This document shows, piece by piece, positions 1 to 8,613 of a DNA stretch of 64,000 bases; position 1 is the stretch's first letter; each line of letters starts with the position of its first letter. The notes beneath the pieces were generated by a model. The model was not told where the DNA came from. It saw nothing but the letters and a program-made list of their open reading frames with translations, and did not search any database. The stretch covers positions 62,001 through 126,000 of the forward strand of contig NZ_JAAIUV010000002.1 in the NCBI RefSeq assembly GCF_010975035.1, given 5' to 3'. A program made the translations under genes and the position numbers. Origin of the DNA: Neobacillus thermocopriae (GTDB lineage: Bacteria > Bacillota > Bacilli > Bacillales > Cytobacillaceae).

Positions 1-1
1 C

Positions 2-826
2 AAAATTGGTGGGCCGGCAGATATATTTATCGAGCCATCATCCATTGAAAATTTAATAAAACTAATGGATTTTATAAATAAACATAAGCTCAAATGGCGG
101 GCAATCGGTAGAGGCTCCAATTTATTAGTATCCGATAAAGGGATTGAAGGAATTGTTATTAAGCTAGGAAAAGGACTTGATCATCTTGAGATAAACGGAT
201 CAGAAATTAGAGTAGGTGGCGGGCATTCGCTTGTGAGCTTATCTACATTAATAAGTAAAAAGGGTCTCTCTGGTCTTGAATTTGCTAGCGGAATACCAGG
301 ATCAGTGGGTGGCGCTGTTTATATGAATGCTGGAGCACATGGTTCTGACATCAGTAAAATTTTGAAAAAAGCTCATATTCTTTTTGAGGATGGGACAATG
401 GAGTGGTTATCAAATGAAGAAATGGAATTTTCTTATCGAACATCCATCCTTCAAAACAAACGTCCGGGTATTGTTGTTGAAGCCATCTTCCAATTAACTG
501 AGGGAGATAGAACAACAATTGTAAATCAAATGCAAAAAAATAAGGACTATCGTAAAGAAACGCAGCCTTGGAATTATCCATGTGCCGGAAGTATTTTTAG
601 AAACCCATTGCCAAATTATGCAGGTAAATTAATTGAAAATGCTGGACTAAAGGGTTTTAGTATTGGAGGAGCAAAAATTTCAGAAATGCACGGGAATTTT
701 ATTGTTAACGCAGGTAATGCTACTGCAGAAGATGTATTAGCTTTAATCCAGCATGTGAAAGACACCATCTACAATTTGTACCAGATTAAAATGGAAACCG
801 AGGTCGAAATAATCGGGAGAAAATAA
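2..826 (+). CDS. murB: UDP-N-acetylenolpyruvoylglucosamine reductase, 5'-truncated by window edge
   Basis: MurB is the FAD- and NADPH-dependent enzyme that reduces UDP-GlcNAc-enolpyruvate to UDP-MurNAc in the cytoplasm, the second step of peptidoglycan precursor synthesis. The frame is open from base 2, and the first readable residues, [10 protein letters not shown], are the FAD-binding entry motif found some 30-40 residues into MurB, so the true start lies before the window. Further landmarks are [10 protein letters not shown], the FAD-binding [13 protein letters not shown] segment, and the C-terminal CAGSIFRNP stretch, whose serine is the usual proton donor. The visible 274 codons fit a protein of about 300 residues. 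Its place before divIB matches the Bacillus murG-murB-divIB order. Identity is secure; only the N-terminus is missing. Confidence 0.96.
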   Translation, partial: KIGGPADIFIEPSSIENLIKLMDFINKHKLKWRAIGRGSNLLVSDKGIEGIVIKLGKGLDHLEINGSEIRVGGGHSLVSLSTLISKKGLSGLEFASGIPGSVGGAVYMNAGAHGSDISKILKKAHILFEDGTMEWLSNEEMEFSYRTSILQNKRPGIVVEAIFQLTEGDRTTIVNQMQKNKDYRKETQPWNYPCAGSIFRNPLPNYAGKLIENAGLKGFSIGGAKISEMHGNFIVNAGNATAEDVLALIQHVKDTIYNLYQIKMETEVEIIGRK

Positions 827-905
827 AATAAACGGCTCACTGTGCATGGAACGAGAGAAAGTATAATTCTGTAATACTTTACCTTGAATTTCTATTAATA
901 AATGT

Positions 906-934
906 CTTACGAATGTCAAATATTGTGTTATAAT
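906..934 (+). promoter_or_regulatory. Candidate sigma-A promoter for divIB (extended -10)
   Basis: TATAAT at 929-934 is preceded by TG plus one base (926-928), which is a perfect extended -10. The -35 hexamer at a 17-bp spacing, CTTACG (906-911), is poor, as is common for extended -10 promoters. Transcription would start near 941, leaving a leader of about 150 nt before divIB. This is inferred from sequence only. Confidence 0.45.
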
Positions 935-960
935 TTTTTTAACTTAAACTTGGAAAGTCT

Positions 961-1010
961 CAAGAAGGAGAATGACGGCATGATTTTTCGTGCCGTTGTT
1001 TCTCTTTTCA
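961..1010 (+). other. Hairpin with T-rich 3' flank in the divIB leader
   Basis: ACGGCA (975-980) and TGCCGT (991-996) form a perfect 6-bp stem around a 10-nt loop. With G-U pairs the stem extends outward, because the purine-rich AAGAAGGAGAATG on the left faces TGTTTCTCTTTT on the right. The T-rich right side could act as an intrinsic terminator for murB. Since it lies downstream of the candidate divIB promoter, it could also be a leader attenuator. The sequence does not decide between these. Confidence 0.45.
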
Positions 1011-1089
1011 TGGTCGAGAGAATAATTATTTTGGACAAATTATAGATTGGTATATTTTGCACCACTTTACTTAGGTGGAGGAATTTGTA

Positions 1090-1881
1090 ATGGATAAAGG
1101 GAAAATTGTAGCATTAGAGGACCGTATTCCTAAGTTAAAGGAGCAAAGAAGGAAGAAAGCAAATAAACGGCTTATCATCCTATTATCCTTATTTTTTACT
1201 ATGATTGCTGCAGTAGCATATACTCAATCTCCGTTAAGCCATATTAAAACTATTTCAATAAAAGGGAATGTTGTCTATACGACTGATGAAATTATTAAAG
1301 CAAGTGGGCTTTCAATTGGGTCGAATATATGGGATGTGAGAAAAAAGAAAGTTTCATCCAAGCTTAAGAAATTATCTGAGATTAAAGATGCAAATGTAAA
1401 GATCAAATGGCCAAACACAGTGGCCATCGAAGTAAAAGAGCATCGAAGAATTGCTTATTTAAAGAGGGAAAATAAATATATTCCTGTGATGGAGAATGGA
1501 AAAATTTTATCGAATAAAAAAACGGAAATAATTCCTAATACTTCCCCGATTTTAATTCAATTTAAAGAGGGAAAGGTTCTCGATGAAATGATAAAAGGAT
1601 TAGATACCCTCCCTACTGAAATCCTTAACTCCATCTCTGAAATTCATTATACTCCGAAAAAAACCGATAAATATCATATATCCCTATACATGAATGATGG
1701 TTTTGAGGTGAGTGCTACGTTAAGATCTTTTTCTGAAAAAATGATTCACTATCCTTCTATTGTCAGCCAATTAGATCCAAATAAAAAAGGCATTATTGAT
1801 TTGGAAGTAGGCTCATTTTTTAAGGCTTTTGAAAAGGAAGTGGAGGATCAAGAAGTTGAAAATAATAAAGGTGAAGGGTAG
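1090..1881 (+). CDS. divIB: Cell division protein DivIB (FtsQ family)
   Basis: DivIB is a bitopic membrane protein of the divisome that works with DivIC and FtsL between the Z-ring and septal wall synthesis. The 263-residue protein has a short basic cytoplasmic tail (EQRRKKANKR), one membrane segment at about residues 27-45, an extracellular POTRA domain at about 50-118 (beginning IKTISIKGNVVYTTDEI) and a beta domain to about 230. An acidic C-terminal tail follows. The start at 1090 is chosen because AGGTGGAGG (1073-1081) lies 8 nt before it; an in-frame start at 1075 would fall inside that ribosome binding site. It sits after murB as in other Bacillus and overlaps the next gene by 26 nt. Confidence 0.95.
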   Translation: MDKGKIVALEDRIPKLKEQRRKKANKRLIILLSLFFTMIAAVAYTQSPLSHIKTISIKGNVVYTTDEIIKASGLSIGSNIWDVRKKKVSSKLKKLSEIKDANVKIKWPNTVAIEVKEHRRIAYLKRENKYIPVMENGKILSNKKTEIIPNTSPILIQFKEGKVLDEMIKGLDTLPTEILNSISEIHYTPKKTDKYHISLYMNDGFEVSATLRSFSEKMIHYPSIVSQLDPNKKGIIDLEVGSFFKAFEKEVEDQEVENNKGEG

Positions 1882-2566
1882 CCACGTTATTTTATCACTT
1901 GTTTGCCTAGTTCTTGGGTTTATTATTTCTTTTTCCTTTCATATAACTCAGTTGAAAATGAATAATGAAAAACCAAACCTTTCTGATACTCAATATGAAA
2001 AAACTCTTTCTTTACGTAATCAGTTAATTGCTCAAGAAGAAATTAACTTAAAACTCCAAAAAGAATTAAAGAAAAAACAAGAAATGGTTCAAGAAAATGA
2101 AAGAGAACTTGCGAAACAAGCCCAAATCTATTCAAATATTGCTGAGGATACAGAAAAATTGCGGATGTTCTTAGGAAAGGTAAAGGTAAAAGGAAAAGGG
2201 ATAAAAATCACACTTTCTGATGGTGCCTATGATCCGAATGAAGAAAATATTAATAATTATCTTGTTCACGAGCATCATGTATTTAAAGTCATCAATGAGT
2301 TGTACATATCTGGAGCAGCCGCAGTTGCGATAAATGGGCAGAGGTTAACAAGTCAATCCTACATTGTATGTAATGGACCAGTGATAACAGTTGATGGAGT
2401 TCAGCACCCTGCCCCATTTGTGATAACTGCTATTGGGGATCAAGAAGTACTGGAATCAGCTATTAATCTAACAGGTGGAGTGAAGGACCAGTTGGTTAAC
2501 GATAATCTCATTTTCACAATGGAAAAGGAAAATGAGATTATACTACCCCCTGTTTTGGGAAGCTAA
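1856..2566 (+). CDS. ylxW: DUF881 membrane-anchored coiled-coil protein (YlxW type)
   Basis: This is a DUF881 protein of unknown biochemical function. The family sits beside division genes in Firmicutes. The 236-residue product has one membrane segment (about residues 9-30), a long charged coiled coil (about 45-100, rich in K, E and Q), then the DUF881 globular domain with GKGIKITLSDG and AVAINGQRLTSQS. TTG at 1856 is chosen because GGAGG at 1842-1846 precedes it by 9 nt; the longer TTG start at 1829 lacks a good site. The start lies inside divIB, so translation is probably coupled. A second DUF881 gene follows, suggesting an old tandem duplication. Confidence 0.85.
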   Translation: MKIIKVKGSHVILSLVCLVLGFIISFSFHITQLKMNNEKPNLSDTQYEKTLSLRNQLIAQEEINLKLQKELKKKQEMVQENERELAKQAQIYSNIAEDTEKLRMFLGKVKVKGKGIKITLSDGAYDPNEENINNYLVHEHHVFKVINELYISGAAAVAINGQRLTSQSYIVCNGPVITVDGVQHPAPFVITAIGDQEVLESAINLTGGVKDQLVNDNLIFTMEKENEIILPPVLGS

Positions 2567-2617
2567 TGACTAGTTTAATGTCCACATCTTGATGAATGGA
2601 TAAGGTTAGGTGATAAA

Positions 2618-3349
2618 GTGGACAGGCTAAAATCAAGACTAAGTTTTACTTTGATTGCAGTGATCTTAGGTTTTATGCTTGCAATTCAATTCCAAACCGT
2701 AAAAAAGCCTGAAGAAAGAGACACAAGAGATATTTGGCAGTTGCGAGAAGCATTATTAAAAGAAAAAGAGATACAAGCCAACTTAATTGCGGAAATCCGT
2801 TCAAATGAAGAAAAATTAGCTGCCTATGAATCTAGTCGTGAGCAAAGTAAAGAAAAGACCTTAAGAGATACCCTTCAGGAATTGAAGATTGAAGTGGGGT
2901 TGACCGAAATTACAGGAGCAGGAATAACGCTAGTCATTGAACCAGTTTTGGAGGACCCTGGGATTGGAAGTGAAACAAAACATACGGTGCCGTCAGAATT
3001 GCTGAGACGTTTATTGAATGAATTAAACATGTATCAAGCAAAGTATGTATCCATTGATGGACAAAGAATCATTAATACAACAGTAATAAGGGAGATACAA
3101 TCTGAAACGAAAATTGATGGGCACTCAATCAAAAGTCTCCCTATTGAAGTAAAAGTTGTTGTTAATGATATGGAAGGTGCAGAAAAGTTATATAATAATT
3201 TGCAAGTTTCAAAATCAAGGGATGAGTTCTTTATTGAGGGTTTTAGATTAAATGTTTTAACACCATCTCCTTCTATAACTGTGCCTGCCTATGAAAATCC
3301 AATAAGAATTCGGTTTATGGAGCCGGTGAAAGAAGGGGGAGGTTCATAG
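2618..3349 (+). CDS. ylxX: DUF881 membrane-anchored protein (YlxX type)
   Basis: Second member of the DUF881 pair. The 243-residue protein has a short N-terminus, one membrane helix at about residues 7-25, a predicted coiled coil (about 42-95) and a DUF881 domain with TGAGITLVIEP and YVSIDGQRI. The start is GTG at 2618, with AGGTGATAA just upstream. Its stop shares one base with the GTG of sbp (TAGTG), which implies translational coupling. The function is unknown. Position between divIB and ftsA suggests a cell-envelope role, but that is inference from context alone. Confidence 0.87.
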   Translation: MDRLKSRLSFTLIAVILGFMLAIQFQTVKKPEERDTRDIWQLREALLKEKEIQANLIAEIRSNEEKLAAYESSREQSKEKTLRDTLQELKIEVGLTEITGAGITLVIEPVLEDPGIGSETKHTVPSELLRRLLNELNMYQAKYVSIDGQRIINTTVIREIQSETKIDGHSIKSLPIEVKVVVNDMEGAEKLYNNLQVSKSRDEFFIEGFRLNVLTPSPSITVPAYENPIRIRFMEPVKEGGGS

Positions 3350-3711
3350 TGTGGCTACCAATATTAGGACTCATTGTTGGTATAATTATAGGACTATTGA
3401 CAGAAATTCGAATTCCTGCCGAATATTCTAATTATTTGTCAATTGCTGTACTAGCAGCCCTTGATACATTATTCGGGGGAATTAGGGCTAATTTGCAAAA
3501 TATTTATGATGAAAAAGTATTTGTTTCTGGATTCTTTTTTAATATAATTCTAGCTGCAAGTTTAGCTTTTCTCGGTGTACATATTGGTGTAGACTTGTAC
3601 TTAGCGGCAGTTTTTGCATTTGGTGTAAGGTTGTTTCAAAATATTGCTGTAATACGGCGAATATTATTGACAAAATGGGCATCAAACAAAGAAAAATTAG
3701 AAAAAAGTTGA
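3349..3711 (+). CDS. sbp: Small basic membrane protein Sbp
   Basis: Sbp is a small integral membrane protein (DUF1290) of unknown function, conserved just upstream of ftsA in Bacillus. The 120 residues form about three hydrophobic segments: 1-17, 25-44 and a long one around 60-95, followed by a basic C-terminal tail (RRILLTKWASNKEKLEK). It starts with GTG overlapping the ylxX stop by one base, with GGGGGAGG as ribosome binding site. The TGA stop lies inside a possible -35 hexamer (TTGAAA, 3708-3713) of the ftsA promoter region. Conserved position makes the assignment firm although no activity is known. Confidence 0.88.
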   Translation: MWLPILGLIVGIIIGLLTEIRIPAEYSNYLSIAVLAALDTLFGGIRANLQNIYDEKVFVSGFFFNIILAASLAFLGVHIGVDLYLAAVFAFGVRLFQNIAVIRRILLTKWASNKEKLEKS

Positions 3712-3719
3712 AAATTTTT

Positions 3720-3748
3720 AAAGGGAATCATTTAGTTATGACGAATAA
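3720..3748 (+). promoter_or_regulatory. Candidate sigma-H promoter of ftsA-ftsZ
   Basis: AAAGGGAAT (3720-3728) matches the sigma-H -35 RnAGGAWWW in 8 of 9 positions, and GACGAATAA (3740-3748) matches the -10 RnnGAATWW fully, with an 11-bp spacer. In B. subtilis a sigma-H promoter boosts ftsAZ at the onset of sporulation, so the location is expected. The call is by motif only. Confidence 0.55.
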
Positions 3749-3835
3749 TTTTATAAGATATTAATAGGGATATTTTAATTGAACAAAAATCAATTGTTGT
3801 TCGACATATAGGAAAACTAAAGGAGGTGCCAAAGA

Positions 3836-5131
3836 ATGAACAGCAATGAAATATTTGTTAGCCTTGACATCGGTACATCCAGTGTAAAAGTAATCATTGG
3901 TGAAATGGTCAATGACTCGGGAAAAGGCACATTAAATATAATTGGAGTAGGTAATGTAAAATCTGAAGGTTTACGTAAAGGGTCGATTGTCGATATGGAC
4001 GACACCGTTCATTCTATTAAAAGGGCGATTGAACAGGCAGAGAGAATGGTAGGGATGGAGATACGTGAAGTAGTAGTTGGAATCCCTGGCCATAATATTA
4101 TGCTACAGCCATGCCATGGAATTGTGGCCGTATCTGGTCACAATCGGGAGATAACAAATGAAGATGTGACCCGAGTGATTGAGGCCGCTTATGCGGGTTC
4201 GATTCCGCCAGAACGAGTAAATATGGGTGTGATCCAAAAACAATTTATTTTGGATGGTAAAGATGAAATCAATGATCCTCGTGGAATGATTGGTGTCCGT
4301 TTAGAAATGGATGGCACACTTGTAACAGGATCAAATACAGTGTTGGCTAATATTATTCGTTGTGTAGAACGCGCCGGATTAAATTTCTCCGATATTATTC
4401 TTCAGCCATTGGCAGCTGGAGATTATGCTCTCTCAAAGGATGAAAAGAATTTAGGAGTTGCATTAGTTGATATCGGTGGAGGATCTACAACTGTTGCAGT
4501 ATTTGAAGAGGGATATTTAAAGGCAACGAGTGTGATCCCTGTTGGCGGCGATCTTATTACGAACGACTTATCGAAAGTCCTGCATACTTCTACTGAGGAT
4601 GCTGAACATATTAAATTGAAATATGGACATGCTTTCTATGATCATGCTTCAGAGGATGAATATTTCAGTGTTCCGATTATTGGAAGCGACCAGCATCAAC
4701 AATTCAATCAGTTATATGTATCAGAAATAATAGAAGCTAGAATGGAAGAAATATTTGAATTAATAGCGAAGGAATTAAAACGTTTAGGCGTGATTGACCT
4801 CCCAGGCGGCTTCGTTTTGACAGGTGGAACTGCCAACATGCAAGGTGTTTTGGAGCTTGCACAGGATTTATTTAAAAACCCCGTACGTATTGCCCGTCCG
4901 GATTATATTGGTGTAAGAGAACCTCAATATACAACAGCGGTTGGCTTGATTAAATATGCATATAAGAATGCTAGATTACCAGGTGGTATTCCAAAATCCC
5001 AATCAGCTGTTTCTGAGCCAATCGAAAAGAAAGTTCCAAAACAACAGCAGCAAAAAACAAAAGTAGAAAAGAATCCAGAAGAAAAAATGTCATCAAAGGT
5101 AAAAAAATTCCTTGGATACTTTTTCGAATAA
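3836..5131 (+). CDS. ftsA: Cell division protein FtsA
   Basis: FtsA is an actin-fold ATPase that tethers FtsZ filaments to the membrane and recruits later divisome proteins. The 431-residue sequence opens with the phosphate-1 loop VSLDIGTSSVKVIIGE, has the phosphate-2 motif VDIGGGSTTVAVF near residue 213 and the adenosine motif GFVLTGGTANMQGV near 325-338. A flexible Q/K-rich linker leads to a C-terminal amphipathic membrane-targeting helix (KVKKFLGYFFE). The strong site AAGGAGGTG lies 8 nt before the ATG. ftsZ follows 45 nt later, so the two are probably one transcript. The leader carries a sigma-H-like promoter. Confidence 0.98.
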   Translation: MNSNEIFVSLDIGTSSVKVIIGEMVNDSGKGTLNIIGVGNVKSEGLRKGSIVDMDDTVHSIKRAIEQAERMVGMEIREVVVGIPGHNIMLQPCHGIVAVSGHNREITNEDVTRVIEAAYAGSIPPERVNMGVIQKQFILDGKDEINDPRGMIGVRLEMDGTLVTGSNTVLANIIRCVERAGLNFSDIILQPLAAGDYALSKDEKNLGVALVDIGGGSTTVAVFEEGYLKATSVIPVGGDLITNDLSKVLHTSTEDAEHIKLKYGHAFYDHASEDEYFSVPIIGSDQHQQFNQLYVSEIIEARMEEIFELIAKELKRLGVIDLPGGFVLTGGTANMQGVLELAQDLFKNPVRIARPDYIGVREPQYTTAVGLIKYAYKNARLPGGIPKSQSAVSEPIEKKVPKQQQQKTKVEKNPEEKMSSKVKKFLGYFFE

Positions 5132-5176
5132 GCGGCAGGGCCGAATAGGAATATCGACGAATTAGGAGGATTTTTC

Positions 5177-6325
5177 ATGTTAGAATTTGATACAAATTTA
5201 GATTCTCTTGCAACCATTAAAGTAATCGGGGTTGGCGGAGGCGGCAATAACGCAGTAAACCGAATGATCGAGCATGGGGTTCAAGGTGTTGAATTTATCG
5301 CTGTAAATACAGATGCACAAGCATTAAACCTTTCAAAAGCTGAAGTCAAAATGCAAATTGGAGCTAAGCTTACTAGAGGGTTAGGAGCGGGTGCGAATCC
5401 AGAAGTAGGTAAAAAAGCAGCGGAAGAAAGCAAGGAACAAATAGAGGAAGCATTACGTGGGGCGGACATGGTATTTGTAACAGCCGGAATGGGCGGTGGT
5501 ACAGGTACTGGAGCTGCACCAGTCATTGCACAAATTGCACGGGATTTGGGTGCCTTAACTGTTGGTGTGGTGACACGTCCATTTACATTTGAGGGAAAAA
5601 AACGTTCCACTCAAGCTTCCGGTGGAATCAGTGCAATGAAAGAAGCTGTTGATACACTCATCGTAATCCCTAATGATCGACTTCTTGAAATTGTAGACAA
5701 GAGTACTCCTATGCTTGAGGCGTTCCGTGAAGCGGATAATGTGCTGCGTCAAGGTGTTCAGGGTATTTCAGACTTAATTGCTACCCCAGGTTTAATTAAC
5801 TTAGACTTTGCTGACGTAAAAACGATTATGTCAAATAAAGGATCAGCATTAATGGGAATTGGTGTTGCATCTGGTGAAAATCGTGCTGCTGAAGCGGCAA
5901 AGAAAGCTATTAATTCACCACTATTAGAAACTTCTATTGATGGTGCTCAAGGGGTTCTAATGAATATTACTGGCGGCTCCAACTTGAGTTTATATGAGGT
6001 ACAAGAAGCTGCCGATATTGTGGCAACTGCAACCGATCAGGAAGTAAATATGATTTTTGGTTCTGTTATCAATGAAAATCTAAAAGATGAGATTATCGTA
6101 ACAGTTATTGCTACGGGCTTTAATGAGGATGTCATTCAGCCGAAAACAACTCGCCCGACATTTGGACAAATTAAATCTCCAATTGGAAATGTCAAGAGAG
6201 AAGTGAAGCGGGAAGAGACTCCTCAAGTACAACAAGAACCGGTTCGAAACAATACTAGCACCACTTTCCAAGAGGATACATTAGATATCCCTACGTTCCT
6301 ACGCAACCGAAATAGAAGACGATAA
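5177..6325 (+). CDS. ftsZ: Tubulin-like cell division GTPase FtsZ
   Basis: FtsZ polymerises with GTP into the Z-ring at midcell or at the polar sporulation septum. The 382-residue protein has the N-terminal [13 protein letters not shown] loop, the tubulin signature [13 protein letters not shown] at about residues 104-116, and the synergy segment [11 protein letters not shown] around 208. A variable Gln/Glu-rich linker leads to the C-terminal peptide [13 protein letters not shown], which binds FtsA and SepF. Both FtsA and SepF genes lie in this window. Length matches Bacillus FtsZ (382). The ribosome binding site is AGGAGG. A strong terminator follows directly. Confidence 0.99.
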   Translation: MLEFDTNLDSLATIKVIGVGGGGNNAVNRMIEHGVQGVEFIAVNTDAQALNLSKAEVKMQIGAKLTRGLGAGANPEVGKKAAEESKEQIEEALRGADMVFVTAGMGGGTGTGAAPVIAQIARDLGALTVGVVTRPFTFEGKKRSTQASGGISAMKEAVDTLIVIPNDRLLEIVDKSTPMLEAFREADNVLRQGVQGISDLIATPGLINLDFADVKTIMSNKGSALMGIGVASGENRAAEAAKKAINSPLLETSIDGAQGVLMNITGGSNLSLYEVQEAADIVATATDQEVNMIFGSVINENLKDEIIVTVIATGFNEDVIQPKTTRPTFGQIKSPIGNVKREVKREETPQVQQEPVRNNTSTTFQEDTLDIPTFLRNRNRRR

Positions 6326-6348
6326 AATAATATAAAAGCGAATTACAT

Positions 6349-6380
6349 AAAACATGGTCAAAATAGACCATGTTTTTTTA
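6349..6380 (+). terminator. Intrinsic terminator of ftsA-ftsZ
   Basis: AACATGGTC (6351-6359) and GACCATGTT (6366-6374) form a perfect 9-bp stem with a 6-nt loop, followed by a run of seven T (6373-6379). It closes the ftsAZ transcript. Confidence 0.9.
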
Positions 6381-6745
6381 TTTATAAGAATAGAAAGGAT
6401 ATTTACCTTTAAAGAAGGGGAAAGATCAAGCGCCCCGATAAGGAGTCAATTTCACACCTTTTCCATTAATGCATCGTTCCTATTTCTCAGTTAGAGCGCA
6501 TTACAAAAGAGTTACGGTAGATTAAATACGTTGGACCAAAAGTTGGAAGGATGTGATACGAGGGGAGGCCATTATACTAACGCAATATTAGAATGGAAAA
6601 TTTTTGACAAATTCTATTGTAAATAGAGAAAATTTCTGTTTTTTTGATTACAGAAAGTGACACACTTCAGCCGATCAACTAAGGTATACTTTTCCGTAAC
6701 AGAAAGTAGAACCATGAAGAGCCTTATTATAAAGGGGGAAACTAG
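6381..6745 (+). promoter_or_regulatory. spoIIG regulatory region, including sigma-A promoter with 22-bp spacer
   Basis: This 365-base stretch holds no credible gene. GTGACA (6657-6662) and TATACT (6685-6690) are separated by exactly 22 bp, the unusual spacing known for the Spo0A~P-activated spoIIG promoter of B. subtilis. TTTTTGACAAA at 6601-6611 contains TGACAAA, one mismatch from the 0A box TGNCGAA, and lies about 90 bp before the expected start site, in the position of the distal Spo0A site. The proximal site expected next to the -35 is not obvious by eye. The remainder (6381-6600) shows nothing recognisable. Confidence 0.7.
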
Positions 6746-7684
6746 TTGACGGTTTATTTAGATGTAATTTGGGCTCTAAATTTTTTATTTGATAGTCTAC
6801 TTCTCTACTTAACCGGTATATTTCTAAAAAGGGACATACGGATTTGGCGTATTCTAATAGGGGGATTTATTGGTTCGCTAATTATTTTATTATCATTTAC
6901 TTCATTTCAAGTTTATTTTGGGCATCCGATTTCAAAGCTATTATTTTCCGTGTTAATGATATTAACTGTTTTCGGATTTAAGCGAGTTTCGTTTTTTATC
7001 AAAGCTTTAATGACTTTTTATGTCTCGACTTTCATCATTGGTGGTGCATTAATCGGTATTCACTATTTTATTCAATATGACTCTGTTTTAACGACAAAAG
7101 TACTTATGGCAAGTGTAAGAGGATTTGGTGATCCAATTAGTTGGGGGTTCGTACTGATCGGATTTCCAATTGCATGGCATTTTTCTAGGAAAAATATAGA
7201 AAGTATGGAAATGACAAAGATTAAGTATGACCAGTTAGTAGAAGTAAGTATTGAAATTGAAAATGAACTTCTTACATTTAAGGGCTTAATTGATAGCGGA
7301 AATCAGTTATATGATCCAATTTCAAAGCTTCCAGTTATGATTGTTTCTATAAAAAATCAAATAGATGCTGTTTCTGAACCTATACAAAAATTGGCATCTT
7401 CTCCTGAACCTCTTATTAATGGAAACATCCAATTTCCTAATGAATGGGAATCCAGGATGAGGGTTATTCCTTATAAAGTTGTTGGTCATAATCACCAGCT
7501 GATCATCGCGATAAAACCAGACCGTATCATCATTAAACATGATGGAATTGGGTATCTGTGTGAAAAAGGGCTTATATCCTTCACTATGCAACAGCTCTCT
7601 GCTGATGATACATATGAGTGTATTGTTCATCCGAAGATGTTGACAGGACAAAGGTTGCAAGGAGAATCAGTGAAGGTAAGCTAA
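6746..7684 (+). CDS. spoIIGA: Sporulation sigma-E factor-processing aspartic peptidase
   Basis: SpoIIGA is the mother-cell membrane protease that removes the pro-sequence of sigma-E after the SpoIIR signal from the forespore. The first half (about 1-145) carries five hydrophobic segments; the soluble second half is the aspartic-protease domain with the motif DSGN, whose aspartate falls at residue 183, the catalytic position reported for B. subtilis. The C-terminus is 312 residues from the start. The start is TTG at 6746, supported by AAAGGGGG (6731-6738) and by the family N-terminus VYLDVIWALNF. Its substrate gene sigE follows 45 nt later in the same operon. Confidence 0.96.
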   Translation: MTVYLDVIWALNFLFDSLLLYLTGIFLKRDIRIWRILIGGFIGSLIILLSFTSFQVYFGHPISKLLFSVLMILTVFGFKRVSFFIKALMTFYVSTFIIGGALIGIHYFIQYDSVLTTKVLMASVRGFGDPISWGFVLIGFPIAWHFSRKNIESMEMTKIKYDQLVEVSIEIENELLTFKGLIDSGNQLYDPISKLPVMIVSIKNQIDAVSEPIQKLASSPEPLINGNIQFPNEWESRMRVIPYKVVGHNHQLIIAIKPDRIIIKHDGIGYLCEKGLISFTMQQLSADDTYECIVHPKMLTGQRLQGESVKVS

Positions 7685-7729
7685 TAATACTATACTCATA
7701 AAAGCAAAATTTTAGAAGGAGGAATACAA

Positions 7730-8449
7730 ATGAAAAAATGGAAACTTCGCTTATCCTACTATTGGTATAAACTATTAATGAAGTTAGGTCTTAAAACCGA
7801 TGAAGTATTTTATATTGGTGGAAGCGAAGCCCTGCCACCTCCTTTAAGCAAAGAAGAAGAAGAAATGCTCCTACAAAAACTTCCTGCTGGTGATAAAGCG
7901 GCAAGATCAATATTAATTGAAAGAAACTTGCGGCTTGTCGTGTATATTGCACGTAAGTTTGAGAATACAGGAATCAATATTGAGGATTTAATTAGCATTG
8001 GCACTATTGGTTTAATTAAGGCTGTTAACACCTTTAATCCCGAAAAAAAGATCAAATTGGCTACATATGCATCTAGATGTATTGAAAATGAGATACTTAT
8101 GTACTTAAGGCGAAATAATAAAATTAGATCAGAAGTCTCATTTGATGAGCCGCTAAACATTGATTGGGATGGAAATGAACTTTTGCTGTCTGATGTGTTA
8201 GGGACAGAAGATGATATTATTACAAAGGATTTAGAAGCCAATGTAGATCGGAAGCTATTAACAAAAGCACTCCATCAGCTTACGGATCGAGAGAAACAAA
8301 TTATGGAGCTACGTTTCGGTCTATCAAACGGTGAGGAAAAAACGCAAAAGGATGTTGCTGATATGCTAGGGATATCACAGTCCTATATTTCTAGATTAGA
8401 AAAACGAATAATCAAAAGATTAAGAAAAGAGTTTAATAAAATGGTTTAG
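7730..8449 (+). CDS. sigE: RNA polymerase sigma-E factor, pro-protein (early mother cell)
   Basis: Sigma-E directs the first mother-cell-specific transcription programme in sporulation. The 239-residue precursor begins with a basic amphipathic pro-region of about 27-29 residues ([18 protein letters not shown]...) that keeps it inactive at the membrane until SpoIIGA cuts near EVFYIGG. The region-2 core includes [17 protein letters not shown] and [17 protein letters not shown]; region 4 ends in the helix-turn-helix [19 protein letters not shown]. The start ATG has AGAAGGAGG upstream. It shares the spoIIG promoter with the protease gene, so enzyme and substrate are made together. Confidence 0.98.
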   Translation: MKKWKLRLSYYWYKLLMKLGLKTDEVFYIGGSEALPPPLSKEEEEMLLQKLPAGDKAARSILIERNLRLVVYIARKFENTGINIEDLISIGTIGLIKAVNTFNPEKKIKLATYASRCIENEILMYLRRNNKIRSEVSFDEPLNIDWDGNELLLSDVLGTEDDIITKDLEANVDRKLLTKALHQLTDREKQIMELRFGLSNGEEKTQKDVADMLGISQSYISRLEKRIIKRLRKEFNKMV

Positions 8450-8515
8450 AAGAAAAAAGAAAATTTTTTCCACAAAAAAACCATTGATTTTATTGTTATC
8501 ATCGCATTTCTGATA

Positions 8516-8558
8516 ATATGCACCTATCTCTGAAAAAAAGGATAGGTGCATATTTTTC
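8516..8558 (+). terminator. Intrinsic terminator of spoIIGA-sigE
   Basis: ATATGCACCTATC (8516-8528) pairs perfectly with GATAGGTGCATAT (8541-8553) around a 12-nt A-rich loop, followed by TTTTCCTT. It separates the spoIIG transcript from sigG. The right arm contains the GCATA of the predicted sigma-F promoter of sigG. Confidence 0.88.
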
Positions 8559-8576
8559 CTTCCCAAGGAGATACTG
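8548..8576 (+). promoter_or_regulatory. Sigma-F-like promoter of sigG
   Basis: GCATA (8548-8552) matches the sigma-F -35 GYATA, and GGAGATACTG (8567-8576) matches the -10 GGnnAnAnTR at every defined base. The spacer is 14 bp, one less than the usual 15. Sigma-F drives sigG in the forespore of B. subtilis, so position and type agree. The -35 is embedded in the terminator stem of the upstream operon. Confidence 0.6.
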
Positions 8577-8613
8577 TTTTTTGTACAGCAGCTCTCTCGA
8601 GGAGGGAAAAGAA

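Noticed and set aside
3781-3802. GAACAA...TTGTTC as a LexA site before ftsA
   Set aside because: The spacing (10 bases) is too wide for the Bacillus LexA box CGAAC-N4-GTTCG.
6381-6600. Possible small gene between ftsZ and spoIIGA
   Set aside because: No frame with a ribosome binding site and no similarity; the region fits a regulatory spacer.
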